From Paraburkholderia heleia NBRC 101817 (GTDB lineage Bacteria > Pseudomonadota > Gammaproteobacteria > Burkholderiales > Burkholderiaceae): a DNA stretch of 51,295 nt. Below, piece by piece: positions 7,502 through 16,690 of this stretch. A model generated the notes under the pieces. It was not told the origin of the DNA. It ran no database searches and worked only from the letters and a program-made list of their open reading frames with translations. The stretch is from the NCBI RefSeq assembly GCF_000739775.1, contig NZ_BBJH01000060.1:1-51295 (forward strand), in the 5' to 3' direction. The position numbers and the translations under genes were made by a program. Position 1 is the stretch's first letter; the number at the start of each line of letters is the position of its first letter.

Positions 7502-8980
7502 ATGTCCGACACAGCCGTCACGCCCAGCACCGCGAACTTTGACCAGTTTGGTCTGGCCCCCGAAATTCTCAGGGCCGTCAAGGAGCAGGGCTACACGACG
7601 CCCACGCCGATCCAGGCGCAGGCGATTCCCGTGGTGCTCACGGGCCGCGACGTGATGGGCGCCGCGCAAACCGGCACGGGCAAGACGGCGAGCTTCTCGC
7701 TGCCGATCCTGCAGCGCCTCCTGCCGATGGCGAGCACGAGCGCCTCGCCCGCCCGCCATCCGGTGCGCGCGCTGATTCTCACGCCGACGCGCGAGCTGGC
7801 CGACCAGGTCGCCAACAACGTGCGCACCTACGCGCAGCACACGCCGCTGCGCAGCGCCGTGGTGTTCGGCGGCGTCGACATGAATCCGCAATCCGACGAG
7901 CTGCGCCGCGGCGTGGAAATCCTGATCGCGACACCAGGCCGCCTGCTCGACCACGTGCAGCAAAAGACCACGAGCCTCGGTCAGGTGCAGATGCTCGTGC
8001 TCGACGAAGCCGACCGCATGCTCGACATGGGCTTCCTGCCCGACCTGCAGCGCATCCTGAACCTGCTGCCGAAGGAGCGCCAGACGCTGCTGTTCTCGGC
8101 CACGTTCTCGGGCGAGATCAAGAAGCTCGCCGCGACCTATCTGCGCACGCCGCAGACCATCGAGGTGGCGCGCAGCAATTCCACCGCGACCAACGTCACC
8201 CAGGTGGTGTACGAAGTCGCCGAGGGCGACAAGACCGGCGCGGTCGTGCAGTTGATCCGCGACCGAAGCCTGAAGCAGGTGATCGTGTTCTGCAACAGCA
8301 AGATCGGCGCGAGCCGCCTCGCGCGCCAGATCGAAAAGCAGGGCATCGTCGCCGCCGCGATCCACGGCGACCGCTCGCAGAGCGAGCGCATGCAGGCGCT
8401 CGACGCCTTCAAGCGCGGCGAAATCGAAGCGCTCGTGGCGACCGACGTGGCCGCGCGCGGCCTCGACATTGCCGAGCTGCCCGCCGTCATCAACTTCGAC
8501 CTGCCTTTCAATGCCGAAGACTATGTGCACCGTATCGGTCGCACCGGGCGCGCGGGCGCCTCGGGTGACGCGCTTTCGCTGTGCAGCCCGAACGAGAAGA
8601 AGCAACTCGCCGATATCGAGAAGCTCATCAAGCGTCCGCTGACCGTGGAGCGCCTCGTGGTCGACGTGCCGGTGCCGCATCACGAGGGTGGCGGCCGCCG
8701 CCGCGAGCGCGACGGCTACGAGAGCCGCGAAGGCCGCGGCGAGCGCGGCGCGCACCGCCGCGCGGCGTCGTTCGAGCGCCCGCATCATCATCGCTCGCAG
8801 CCCATCGACGACTTTTTCCTGAAGCCCTACGAGCCCTCGGCGAGCGCGCGCAACAAGGCCGAAGACACGCCCGCGAACGCCGCGCCGCAAAAACAGCAGT
8901 CGAAGCAGCCGCTCGCGGCGCTGCTGGGCGGCCTCGGGTCGTCGTGGCGCAATAAGCCGACGTCGTCTTCGTCGAATTGA
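7502..8980 (+). CDS. rhlE: DEAD-box ATP-dependent RNA helicase RhlE
   Basis: RhlE unwinds RNA using ATP and takes part in ribosome assembly and RNA turnover. The 492-aa protein shows every helicase motif in order: Q motif (FDQFGLAPEIL ending PTPIQ), Walker A AQTGTGKT (K61), PTRELADQ, TPGRLLDH, DEAD at residues 168-171, SATF, the second RecA domain with VIVFCNSK, ARGLDIA and HRIGRTGRAG. From about residue 395 there is a basic Arg/Gly/Glu/His-rich tail typical of RhlE, ending in a Ser-rich segment. The upstream purine-rich signal is weak. It has a long leader and ends at a bidirectional terminator shared with gluQ. Confidence 0.95.
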   Translation: MSDTAVTPSTANFDQFGLAPEILRAVKEQGYTTPTPIQAQAIPVVLTGRDVMGAAQTGTGKTASFSLPILQRLLPMASTSASPARHPVRALILTPTRELADQVANNVRTYAQHTPLRSAVVFGGVDMNPQSDELRRGVEILIATPGRLLDHVQQKTTSLGQVQMLVLDEADRMLDMGFLPDLQRILNLLPKERQTLLFSATFSGEIKKLAATYLRTPQTIEVARSNSTATNVTQVVYEVAEGDKTGAVVQLIRDRSLKQVIVFCNSKIGASRLARQIEKQGIVAAAIHGDRSQSERMQALDAFKRGEIEALVATDVAARGLDIAELPAVINFDLPFNAEDYVHRIGRTGRAGASGDALSLCSPNEKKQLADIEKLIKRPLTVERLVVDVPVPHHEGGGRRRERDGYESREGRGERGAHRRAASFERPHHHRSQPIDDFFLKPYEPSASARNKAEDTPANAAPQKQQSKQPLAALLGGLGSSWRNKPTSSSSN

Positions 8981-9012
8981 GTGCCGCGCGCGAAAGACTC
9001 GCGCCGTGCAGA

Positions 9013-9049
9013 AAAAACGGCATGTCGCGCCTGGCGGCATGCCGTTTTT
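9013..9049. terminator. bidirectional terminator between rhlE and gluQ
   Basis: AAAAACGGCATG (9013-9024) pairs with CATGCCGTTTTT (9038-9049), giving T-runs on both strands, between two convergent stop codons. Confidence 0.92.
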
Positions 9050-9051
9050 GC

Positions 9052-9990
9052 TTAAGCGGCAGGCAATTGCCCGAGCCGCCGCTTCCACGCATCGATCGCG
9101 TCCGGCAGAAACGCTGCGAGCGTCGCGGGCGCGGGATCGTGCAATTCAAGGCCCAGATGCCGCGCCGCGGCCAGCAGCGCTTCCAGAGGCCGTGACGCAT
9201 CGAGCGCCTGCGCCCCGGTCTGCTTCGAGAGCTTTTCTCCATCCGCGTTGGTGACGACCGGCACGTGCAGGTATGCCGGCGTCGGCACGCCGAGACACTG
9301 CTGGAGCCAGATCTGGCGCGCCGTCGAGTCGAGCAGGTCCGCGCCGCGCACCACGTGCGTGATGCGCTGTTCGGCGTCGTCCACGATGACGGCGAGCTGG
9401 TAGGCCCACTGGCCGTCCGCGCGCAGCAGCACGAAATCGCCGACTTCGGTTGCAAGATTCTGCTGCTGCGGGCCTTGCCAGCGATCGCCGAAGCGGATCA
9501 GTGCGGGATTGCCGCGGGCACCGGCAGGCTCGTCCGCGGTTGCCTCGTCAGGCACGCGCAGCCGCCACGCGCGTGCGGGCTTGCCGTGCAGGCCGTCGCG
9601 GCAGGTGCCCGGATAGATCAGTGTGGTATGGCGCTCGTGCGCGCGCAGCTGCGAATCGGCGATTTCCTTGCGCGTGCAGCCGCACGGGTAGACGTGGCCC
9701 GCGGCGATCAGCCGGTCGAGCGCCGCGCGGTAAAGACCGGTGCGGCGGCTTTGCCATTCGGGCGGCTCGTCGGCGTGAAGGCCGAAGGCCGCAAGCGTCG
9801 CGAGTATGTCCTCGGCTGCACCCGGCACGGTGCGCGGGCCGTCGATGTCCTCCACGCGCACGAGCCAGGCGCCGCCATGCGCTCGCGCGTCGAGCCAGCT
9901 CGCGAGCGCCGAAACGAGCGAGCCAAAGTGCAGCGGGCCAGTGGGCGAGGGCGCGAAGCGCCCGCGATACCCTCGCGGCGTTGCGCTCAC
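9052..9990 (-). CDS. gluQ: glutamyl-Q tRNA(Asp) synthetase
   Basis: GluQ is a shortened glutamyl-tRNA synthetase that transfers Glu onto the queuosine base of tRNA-Asp rather than charging tRNA-Glu. The 312-aa protein has only the catalytic core: GRFAPSPTGPLHFGS carries the HIGH-like signature near residue 20, and EKLSKQ (about residue 252) is the KMSKS-like loop. A CGC pair at about residue 103 and YPGTC near 126 fit the zinc site of this family. There is no anticodon-binding domain, which separates it from GltX. The start is GTG at 9990, nine bases after the trhO stop, so the two tRNA-modification genes form a minus-strand operon. No strong Shine-Dalgarno sequence is visible, suggesting coupling. 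Confidence 0.93.
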   Translation of the reverse strand: MSATPRGYRGRFAPSPTGPLHFGSLVSALASWLDARAHGGAWLVRVEDIDGPRTVPGAAEDILATLAAFGLHADEPPEWQSRRTGLYRAALDRLIAAGHVYPCGCTRKEIADSQLRAHERHTTLIYPGTCRDGLHGKPARAWRLRVPDEATADEPAGARGNPALIRFGDRWQGPQQQNLATEVGDFVLLRADGQWAYQLAVIVDDAEQRITHVVRGADLLDSTARQIWLQQCLGVPTPAYLHVPVVTNADGEKLSKQTGAQALDASRPLEALLAAARHLGLELHDPAPATLAAFLPDAIDAWKRRLGQLPAA

Positions 9991-9999
9991 GCGCGCGAC

Positions 10000-10881
10000 T
10001 TAAGCGGCGGCCCGAGCCGCCGCACCCGTCGCGCCCGCGCGCTCCGGATGGCACGCCGGGCAGCTCTTGCCCACGACGTAGAGCGGCGAAGCCTGCTCTT
10101 GCGGCGTCACGACGGCGCGGCACGCGAAGCACTGTACGGTGTCCGTCGGTTCGAGCCGCGGATTGAGCGCGGTGCGCTGGTCGAACACGAAGCAGTCACC
10201 GTTGTAATGCGCGCCGCCCACTTCCTCGAAGTACTTGAGAATGCCGCCTTCGAGCTGGTACACGTGCTCGATGCCCACCTCCTTCATGTGGATGGCCGCC
10301 TTTTCGCAGCGAATGCCGCCTGTGCAGAACGATACGACCGTCTTGCCGTCGAGGTCGGCGCGGTTCGCCTCGATCACCGCGGGAAATTCGCTGAACTTGT
10401 CGATGCGGTAGTCGAGCGCCTTGTCGAACGTGCCGACATCGATTTCGAACGCATTGCGCGTGTCGAGCATGACGACGGGCCGGCCTTCGTCGTCGAAGCC
10501 GCGGTCGAGCCACGCCTTGAGCACGATGGGTGCGACGGAAGGCGCACGGCCTTCCTCGGGGCGGATCGCGGGCTTCTTCATCGTGATGATCTCGCGCTTC
10601 AGGCGCACGAGCATGCGGTTGAAGGGCCGCGTTTCGGAGAAGCTTTCCTTGAACCGCAGCGTCGCGAACTTGCCCTCGAAGAGCGGATCGTGGTTGATGT
10701 AGTCCATGAAGGCGCGCACGTTGGCTTCATCGCCGGCGACGAACAGGTTGATGCCTTCCGGCGCGAGCAGGATCGTGCCCCGCAAATCGAGCGATTTGCA
10801 GCGCTCGAGCACGAGCGGACGCCACTCGGGGGTCTTGTCGAGCGTGGCGAACTGATAAGCGGAGAGATTGAGAATACGCAT
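10000..10881 (-). CDS. trhO: tRNA uridine(34) hydroxylase, rhodanese family (YceA)
   Basis: TrhO hydroxylates U34 of certain tRNAs, the first step towards cmo5U/mo5U, using oxygen. The 293-aa protein has an N-terminal domain with APEGIN, followed by a rhodanese domain whose catalytic Cys is C186 in SFCTGGIRC. The C-terminal region has CFAC and CPAC pairs that could hold a metal. Length and motifs match YceA/TrhO. It is the first gene of a two-gene operon with gluQ, which also acts on tRNA, and is divergent from dnaE. The 280-base gap to dnaE contains a dyad CTGGGGATCTCCCCAG at 10949-10964 and a TATTAT at 11005-11010 that could serve promoters in either direction. Confidence 0.94.
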   Translation of the reverse strand: MRILNLSAYQFATLDKTPEWRPLVLERCKSLDLRGTILLAPEGINLFVAGDEANVRAFMDYINHDPLFEGKFATLRFKESFSETRPFNRMLVRLKREIITMKKPAIRPEEGRAPSVAPIVLKAWLDRGFDDEGRPVVMLDTRNAFEIDVGTFDKALDYRIDKFSEFPAVIEANRADLDGKTVVSFCTGGIRCEKAAIHMKEVGIEHVYQLEGGILKYFEEVGGAHYNGDCFVFDQRTALNPRLEPTDTVQCFACRAVVTPQEQASPLYVVGKSCPACHPERAGATGAAARAAA

Positions 10882-11148
10882 GGTGCAACGGGAAAAGCGC
10901 CAAAGAAGGCGCGTGAAACCGGAGCCGGGCGCGCGTGCTGCCTGTCAGCTGGGGATCTCCCCAGAAACGGGAATTGGGCAAGGCGCGCGGCGGGCGCAAT
11001 CCGCTATTATCCCTCAATCGCGCCTCGCGCCGCCTGCGGCGTAGTCGACACCGTGTGCGCCGGCCCCGCGCCCGCGCAAGGTCCTGGCCAGCCTGCCGAT
11101 GTCACGTGCCCATGCGAGCGTGCGCCGAAAATCGCGTGCCCCTGAAGG

Positions 11149-11154
11149 TACAAT
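11149..11154 (+). promoter_or_regulatory. -10-like TACAAT overlapping the upstream ATG of dnaE
   Basis: TACAAT sits at 11149-11154 and overlaps the ATG at 11153. If it is the functional -10, transcription would begin at about 11161-11163, making a leaderless message starting at the ATG at 11162. No good -35 is seen. Confidence 0.3.
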
Positions 11155-11161
11155 GACGGCC

Positions 11162-14100
11162 ATGTCAGATCCCCGCTTCGTCCATCTCCGCGTCCACTCC
11201 GAATTCTCGATTGCCGACGGCATCGTGCGCCTCGACGACCTCGTCAAGGCGGCGGCCAAAGACGGCCAGGGCGCGCTCGCGCTCACCGACCTCGGCAACG
11301 CATTCGGCCTCGTCCGTTTCTACAAGGAAGCCCGCGACAAAGGGGTCAAACCCATTGCCGGCTGCGACGTCTGGATCACGAATCCCGACGACCGCGACAA
11401 GCCGTCGCGCCTGCTGCTGCTGGTGAAGAACAAGCGCGGCTATCTGAATCTGTGCGAGCTGCTTTCCAGGGCGTGGCTCACGAACCAGTATCGCGGCCGC
11501 GCGGAAATCGACGTTGCGTGGCTCGAAGAAGGGCTGGCCGAGGGCCTGCTTGCGATCTCGGGTGCACAACAGGGCGACGTGGGTCTCGCGCTCGCGGCGG
11601 GCAATGCGCAGAGCGCGCAGCGCCATGCGCAGCGCTGGGCGAAGCGGTTTCCGAACGCGTATTACATCGAGCTGCAGCGCTGCGGCCAGCCCGGCGGCGA
11701 GCAGTATGTCGAGCAGGCGGTGGCGCTCGCCTCGCAGCTGAAGCTGCCGGTGGTCGCCACGCACCCCATGCAGTTCATGACCGACGAGGAATACACCGCG
11801 CACGAAGCGCGCGTGTGCATCTCGGAGGGCGACATCCTCGCGAATCCGCGCCGCCAGAAGCGCTTCACGACCGATCAGCGTTTTCGCACGCAGGAGGAAA
11901 TGGCGGCGCTCTTCGCGGACATTCCATCGGCCATCGCGAACACCGTCGAAATCGCGAGGCGCTGCAATCTCACGCTCGAACTCGGCAAGCCGAAGCTGCC
12001 GCTGTTCCCGACGCCCGACGGCATGTCGCTCGACGACTATCTCGTGCAGCTTTCGAAAGAGGGGCTCGAGAAGCGCCTCGTGCAGCTGTATCCGGACGAA
12101 GCCGAACGCGAGCAGGAACGCGCGCGCTACAACGAGCGGCTCGAATTCGAGTGCGGGACCATCATCAAGATGGGCTTCCCGGGCTACTTCCTGATCGTTG
12201 CGGACTTCATCAACTGGGCCAAGAACAACGGCGTGCCGGTCGGGCCGGGCCGGGGTTCGGGCGCGGGTTCGCTCGTCGCCTACGCGCTGGGCATTACCGA
12301 CCTCGATCCGCTGCGCTACAACCTGCTGTTCGAGCGCTTCCTGAATCCGGAACGCGTCTCGATGCCCGACTTCGACATCGACTTCTGCCAGCACGGGCGC
12401 GACCGCGTCATTCAGTACGTGAAGGAAAAGTACGGCGCCGACGCGGTGTCGCAGATCGCCACTTTCGGCACCATGGCCGCGAAGGCGGCGGTGCGCGACA
12501 TCGGCCGCGTGCTCGACCTCGGCTACAACTTCACGGACGGCGTGGCCAAGCTCATTCCGTTCAAGCCGGGCAAGCACGTCACGATTGCCGATGCGATGAA
12601 GGAAGAGCCGCTGCTGCAGGAGCGCTACGACAACGAAGACGAAGTGCACCAGCTGCTCGATCTCGCGCAGCTCGTGGAGGGTCTCACGCGTAACGTCGGC
12701 ATGCACGCGGGCGGCGTGCTGATCGCGCCGGGCAAGCTGACGGATTTTTGCCCGCTCTACACGCAGGGCGACGAAAGCGGCGTCGTGAGCCAGTACGACA
12801 AGGACGACGTGGAAGCCGTCGGCCTCGTGAAGTTCGACTTTCTGGGGCTGACCACGCTCACGATTCTCGACTGGGCCGAGCGCTATATCCGCATGCTCGA
12901 TCCGTCGAAGAAGGACTGGTCGCTCGCCCAGGTGCCGCTCGACGACGCGCCGTCGTTCCAGATCCTCAAGAAGGCGAATACGGTCGCCGTGTTCCAGCTG
13001 GAAAGCCGCGGCATGCAGGGCATGCTCAAGGACGCGCAGCCCGACCGCTTCGAGGACATCATCGCGCTCGTGGCCTTGTACCGTCCGGGCCCGATGGACC
13101 TGATCCCGAGCTTCTGTGCGCGCAAGCACGGCCGTGAAGTGGTGGAGTATCCCGATCCGCGCGTCGAACCTGTCCTGAAAGAGACCTACGGCATCATGGT
13201 CTACCAGGAGCAGGTGATGCAGATGGCGCAGATCATCGGCGGCTATTCGCTCGGCGGCGCTGACTTGCTGCGTCGCGCGATGGGCAAGAAGAAGCCCGAG
13301 GAAATGGCCAAGCACCGCGAGATCTTCGCGGAAGGCGCGGCGAAAAACGGCCTCACGCGCGAAAAGGCGGACGAAACCTTCGACTTGATGGAGAAGTTCG
13401 CGGGCTACGGCTTCAACAAGTCGCACGCGGCCGCTTACGCGCTCCTCGCTTATCACACGGCTTGGCTCAAGGCGCACCATCCGGCCGAATTCATGGCGGC
13501 CAATATGTCGCTCGCCATGGACGACACCGACAAGGTGAAGATCCTCTTCGAGGACTGCCTCGCCAACAAGATGGTCGTGTTGCCGCCGGACGTGAATGCC
13601 TCGGCGTATCGCTTCGAGCCGGTGGCCGATGCCAATGTGGCCGAAGGCAAGCGCTCGCGCACGATCCGCTACGGTCTTGGCGCGATCAAGGGCAGCGGCC
13701 AGAACGCCATCGAAGAAATCTTGCGCGCACGCGAAGAGGGCGGCCCGTTCAAGGACCTGTTCGACTTCTGCGAGCGCATCGACCGTCGTCTCGTGAATCG
13801 CCGCACGATCGAAGCGATGATCCGCGCGGGGGCGTTCGACACGATTCACGCAAACCGCGCACAGTTGCTCGCCTCCGTTCCGATGGCAATGGAAGCCGCC
13901 GACCAGGCGAGCGCCAACGCCATGCAGGCGGGCCTCTTCGACATGGGCGACGCGCCGCTCGCCGCGCACGAACTGGTCGATGAACCCGCGTGGGGCGAGA
14001 AGCGCAAGCTCCAGGAAGAGAAGGCCGCGCTCGGCTTCTATCTTTCGGGCCACCTCTTCGACGCCTACAAGGACGAAGTGCGCCGCTTCGTGCGCCAGAA

Positions 14101-14710
14101 GATCGGCGAACTGAAGGAAGGGCGCGACAAGCTGATCGCGGGCGTGATCGCTTCGTTGCGCACGCAAATGACCCAGCGCGGCAAGATGCTGATCGCACTG
14201 CTCGACGACGGCACCGGCCAGTGCGAAGTGACGGTGTTCAACGAGCAGTTCGAAGCGCACAAGGCGCTCTTCAAGGAAGACGAGCTGCTCGTCGTGCAGG
14301 GTGGCGCGCGTAATGACGCGTTCACGGGCGGCATTCGCTTCACCGTGGATACGGTGATGGACCTGGAGCGCGCGCGCAGCCGCTACGCGCAGGCGGTGAA
14401 GCTGCAGATGAACGGCAACGCGAATGCGCTCGCGCTGCGTACGGTGCTCGAAGCGTATCGTGCGAAGCCCGACGACTCGCTGCCGGCACCCGCCGAGCAA
14501 ACGCGCGGCCGTGGCGGTTTCGGGCGCGATCGCGGCGAGCGCGCGCAAGCGGCTATTCCGAACGGGCTCGCGGTGCAGATCGCTTACCGCAACGATCGGG
14601 CGCAAGGCGAAGTGCGCCTGGGCGACGCCTGGCGCGTCAAGCCCACTGACGACCTGCTGGCCGCGCTGCGCGGCGAGTTCGCGGGGAGCGAAATCGAGAT
14701 TGTTTATTGA
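11162..14710 (+). CDS. dnaE: DNA polymerase III alpha subunit
   Basis: DnaE is the replicative polymerase subunit of the holoenzyme. The 1182-aa product is close to E. coli DnaE (1160 aa). It begins with the PHP domain (HLRVHSEFSIADG). The polymerase palm motif PDFDIDF carries catalytic Asp403 and Asp405, matching E. coli D401/D403. RNVGMHAGGVLIAP, LYRPGPMDLIPSF and the tandem GYGFNKSHAAAYA region follow. The OB-fold lies near residues 1000-1075. The tail beyond residue 1110 has an Arg/Gly segment. I chose ATG 11162 (start MSDPRF); ATG 11153 in the same frame has a GAAGG upstream at short spacing and is the alternative. It ends in the TGCCA repeat region and is convergent with the glycosyltransferase operon. 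Confidence 0.97.
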   Translation: MSDPRFVHLRVHSEFSIADGIVRLDDLVKAAAKDGQGALALTDLGNAFGLVRFYKEARDKGVKPIAGCDVWITNPDDRDKPSRLLLLVKNKRGYLNLCELLSRAWLTNQYRGRAEIDVAWLEEGLAEGLLAISGAQQGDVGLALAAGNAQSAQRHAQRWAKRFPNAYYIELQRCGQPGGEQYVEQAVALASQLKLPVVATHPMQFMTDEEYTAHEARVCISEGDILANPRRQKRFTTDQRFRTQEEMAALFADIPSAIANTVEIARRCNLTLELGKPKLPLFPTPDGMSLDDYLVQLSKEGLEKRLVQLYPDEAEREQERARYNERLEFECGTIIKMGFPGYFLIVADFINWAKNNGVPVGPGRGSGAGSLVAYALGITDLDPLRYNLLFERFLNPERVSMPDFDIDFCQHGRDRVIQYVKEKYGADAVSQIATFGTMAAKAAVRDIGRVLDLGYNFTDGVAKLIPFKPGKHVTIADAMKEEPLLQERYDNEDEVHQLLDLAQLVEGLTRNVGMHAGGVLIAPGKLTDFCPLYTQGDESGVVSQYDKDDVEAVGLVKFDFLGLTTLTILDWAERYIRMLDPSKKDWSLAQVPLDDAPSFQILKKANTVAVFQLESRGMQGMLKDAQPDRFEDIIALVALYRPGPMDLIPSFCARKHGREVVEYPDPRVEPVLKETYGIMVYQEQVMQMAQIIGGYSLGGADLLRRAMGKKKPEEMAKHREIFAEGAAKNGLTREKADETFDLMEKFAGYGFNKSHAAAYALLAYHTAWLKAHHPAEFMAANMSLAMDDTDKVKILFEDCLANKMVVLPPDVNASAYRFEPVADANVAEGKRSRTIRYGLGAIKGSGQNAIEEILRAREEGGPFKDLFDFCERIDRRLVNRRTIEAMIRAGAFDTIHANRAQLLASVPMAMEAADQASANAMQAGLFDMGDAPLAAHELVDEPAWGEKRKLQEEKAALGFYLSGHLFDAYKDEVRRFVRQKIGELKEGRDKLIAGVIASLRTQMTQRGKMLIALLDDGTGQCEVTVFNEQFEAHKALFKEDELLVVQGGARNDAFTGGIRFTVDTVMDLERARSRYAQAVKLQMNGNANALALRTVLEAYRAKPDDSLPAPAEQTRGRGGFGRDRGERAQAAIPNGLAVQIAYRNDRAQGEVRLGDAWRVKPTDDLLAALRGEFAGSEIEIVY

Positions 14711-14720
14711 CGGGAATGGG

Positions 14721-14775
14721 CGGCATGGCAGTTTTCGCGCTGCCATGCCATGCCATGCCATGCCATGCCATGCCG
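14721..14775. terminator. hairpin region after dnaE containing the TGCCA array
   Basis: CGGCATGGCA (14721-14730) can pair with any TGCCATGCC register of the following repeat, including TGCCATGCCG at 14766-14775. It lies between convergent stop codons, as a terminator would, but has no T-run. Confidence 0.4.
14741..14770 (+). repeat. pentanucleotide microsatellite (TGCCA)6
   Basis: Six perfect TGCCA units run from 14741 to 14770, followed by TGCCG. The array lies 30 bases after the dnaE stop and 25 bases before the stop of the convergent glycosyltransferase gene. Confidence 0.95.
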
Positions 14776-14794
14776 CGCGCGCGGCGATGCGCGC

Positions 14795-15628
14795 TTAACT
14801 CGCGAGTTCGGCCAGACCGCGCTCGGCGCGCACGGTGCCGTCCGCAATGCGCGCCTTGACCCGTTCTTCGTTGGAGCTGGCCCGCGAGCGCGGTTGTTCG
14901 CGATGCCACAGGTGGAAGATTTCCGTGGCATAAGCGCCGAGCTTGCGGTGCACGCCGCAGTTGGCGAGCCGCGCCACGAAATCGGCGTCCTCGTGTCCCC
15001 AGCCGGTGAAGCTCGTGTCGAAGCCGTTCACGCGCTCGATGTCGTTGCGCCAGGCGCTCATGTTGCAGCCCTTGATGCCGCGCCACTTGAACTGCTCGAG
15101 CACGCGCCACTTGCGGTCCGGCAGCTTGACGAACAGCGGCGCGATCTTGTTGACGTGGCCGGCGAGGCGTTGCCGCCCCCAGAATCCGAAGCCCTGATCC
15201 GCCAACGGGAGCGTCTGTCCGAGCACCTGCTGCGTCAGCGTTTCGTCGAGCAGGATGCGGCTGCCGGTGATGACGGTGCGTTCGCTCGCGAGCTGCCGGT
15301 GGCGCGCAATGAAATCGTGCTGCGCCACGCAGTCGCCGTCGAGAAAGATCAGGTAGTCGCCGCGGGCCTGCACGATGCCCTTGTTGCGGATCTCGGCGAG
15401 GCGAAAGCCGTCGTCGGGGTGCCATACGTGCTCCATGCGCACCGGGCTCGCAGTCGCGCAGCACTCCACGGTCTCACGGGTCGCGTTGGCCGAGCCGTCG
15501 TCGGCGACGATGATTTCGTAGTGCGTATCGGTCTGCGCGCTCAAGCTGGCGAGGACCCGTTCGAGCGCATCGGGCCGGTTATAGGTGCTGACGATCACCG
15601 AAATCAGCATGTCGCGGCGCGCGTTCAT
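14795..15628 (-). CDS. family 2 glycosyltransferase, likely LPS core
   Basis: The 277-aa protein is a GT-A fold family 2 glycosyltransferase. It starts with ISVIVSTYNRPDALERVL, binds the sugar nucleotide with FLDGDC (DxD-like), and has GWGHEDADFVARL near residue 215, a pattern shared with the galactosyltransferase C-terminal-like group. It would act at the cytoplasmic face of the inner membrane. The start codon overlaps the stop of the upstream WaaE-like gene (ATGA-type overlap at 15625-15628), so the two are translationally coupled. The neighbourhood of WaaE-like protein and MsbA points to lipopolysaccharide core assembly. The sugar donor and acceptor are not known. Confidence 0.85.
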   Translation of the reverse strand: MNARRDMLISVIVSTYNRPDALERVLASLSAQTDTHYEIIVADDGSANATRETVECCATASPVRMEHVWHPDDGFRLAEIRNKGIVQARGDYLIFLDGDCVAQHDFIARHRQLASERTVITGSRILLDETLTQQVLGQTLPLADQGFGFWGRQRLAGHVNKIAPLFVKLPDRKWRVLEQFKWRGIKGCNMSAWRNDIERVNGFDTSFTGWGHEDADFVARLANCGVHRKLGAYATEIFHLWHREQPRSRASSNEERVKARIADGTVRAERGLAELAS

Positions 15629-16440
15629 CGGCTCTCCGGTGCGGCGTCGCGGGCTTGGGCTGCTGCGGCCTGCTGTGTCTCGATAAGCATGAGCTTCAGG
15701 TAGCGGTAGTAGGTGCCTTCGGCGTTGGAGATCGCCAGCACGAAGCCCATCTTGCCGTCGAGAAAGCCGCGCTGGATGATCCAGCTGCGCACGAAAGACC
15801 AGAAGCCGTGCAGCAGCGCCTTGCGCAAGCCGCCGCGCTTGCCGCGCGCCGCGCCCTGTGTCGCGCCATAGGTCGAATAGCTGTCGATCTTGCCGAGCAC
15901 TTCGGAGAAGTCGCGGAAGCTGTAGTGAATCAGCGCCTGATCAAGCGTGCCGACGCGTGCCTCGGGCGCGGCGATCACGCGTTCGTGCACGAGATCGTTC
16001 GAGAAGCGCGCGGCGTCGCGGCGAAAGAGCCGCGTCACGTAGTCGGGCGACCAGCCGGAATGGCGGATCCACTTGCCGCAGTAATTCGATTGGCGGGGCA
16101 CGCGGAACAGGTCGGCGCCGTTGACCTTCACGCTTGCGAGAATCTCGTCGCGCAGCGCGGGGGAAACGCGCTCGTCGGCGTCGAGCGAGAGAATCCAGGG
16201 GCCGCGGGCCGCGTCGAGCGCGCGCTGTTTTTGCGGGCCGAAGCCCGGCCAGTCGGTTTCGACGACCGTCGCGCCGAACTCGCGGCAGATGGCCTGGGTG
16301 CCGTCCGTGCTGCCCGAATCGAGCACGACGATTTCGTCGACCCAGCCGTGCACGCAAGCGAGGCAGTCGCGAATATCGTGTGCTTCGTTCTTGACGATGA
16401 CGATGACGCTGATCGCATCGGGTTTGGCGCTGTCGTTCAT
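15625..16440 (-). CDS. waaE: WaaE/KdtX-type LPS core glycosyltransferase
   Basis: The 271-aa protein is a family 2 glycosyltransferase of the WaaE/KdtX type, which adds beta-1,4-linked glucose to heptose I of the inner LPS core in other bacteria. Visible motifs are ISVIVIVKNEAHDIRDCL at the start, VVLDSGSTDGT, the DxD motif SLDADERVSP, and RHSGWSPDYVTRLFRR. LVHERV and IHYSFRDFSE near the middle are characteristic of this subgroup. It is the first gene of a two-gene minus-strand unit with the next glycosyltransferase and is divergent from msbA, sharing a 250-base regulatory gap. The exact linkage made in this organism is inferred from homology. Confidence 0.82.
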   Translation of the reverse strand: MNDSAKPDAISVIVIVKNEAHDIRDCLACVHGWVDEIVVLDSGSTDGTQAICREFGATVVETDWPGFGPQKQRALDAARGPWILSLDADERVSPALRDEILASVKVNGADLFRVPRQSNYCGKWIRHSGWSPDYVTRLFRRDAARFSNDLVHERVIAAPEARVGTLDQALIHYSFRDFSEVLGKIDSYSTYGATQGAARGKRGGLRKALLHGFWSFVRSWIIQRGFLDGKMGFVLAISNAEGTYYRYLKLMLIETQQAAAAQARDAAPESR

Positions 16441-16611
16441 CGGCGCTGGCTCGCGATGGCTGGAAGAAGGTGAAGGAAGGCCGGCTGGCGCTGGCCTCGC
16501 GTTCGAGCCCCGAAGCCGGATCGGTGAGTATATACAAAAACGTCCGCGGCTACGAAACGCCCCGGAGGAAGACCCGGCTGGGCAGACACATCGTCTCTGA
16601 GGCCGAACGTT

Positions 16612-16617
16612 TACAAT
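16612..16617 (+). promoter_or_regulatory. -10 element of the msbA promoter
   Basis: TACAAT lies 74 bases ahead of the TTG start and overlaps an in-frame ATG at 16616. A start of transcription just downstream would exclude that ATG from the message. The -35 is weak. Confidence 0.4.
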
Positions 16618-16690
16618 GGCATACCTGTTTGCCGCGGGGCGGGCAGATTACCCGCATTTTTTCGAGGAAATTTTGGGCGAGAGATCAACC

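Noticed and set aside
11165..14761. A 1198-codon open frame on the minus strand
   Set aside because: It mirrors dnaE, whose motifs are unambiguous. No family features are visible in the antisense product.
16616..16690. 25-residue N-terminal extension of MsbA from ATG 16616
   Set aside because: The ATG overlaps a -10 hexamer and the extra residues do not fit the MsbA N-terminus; TTG 16691 gives the family length.
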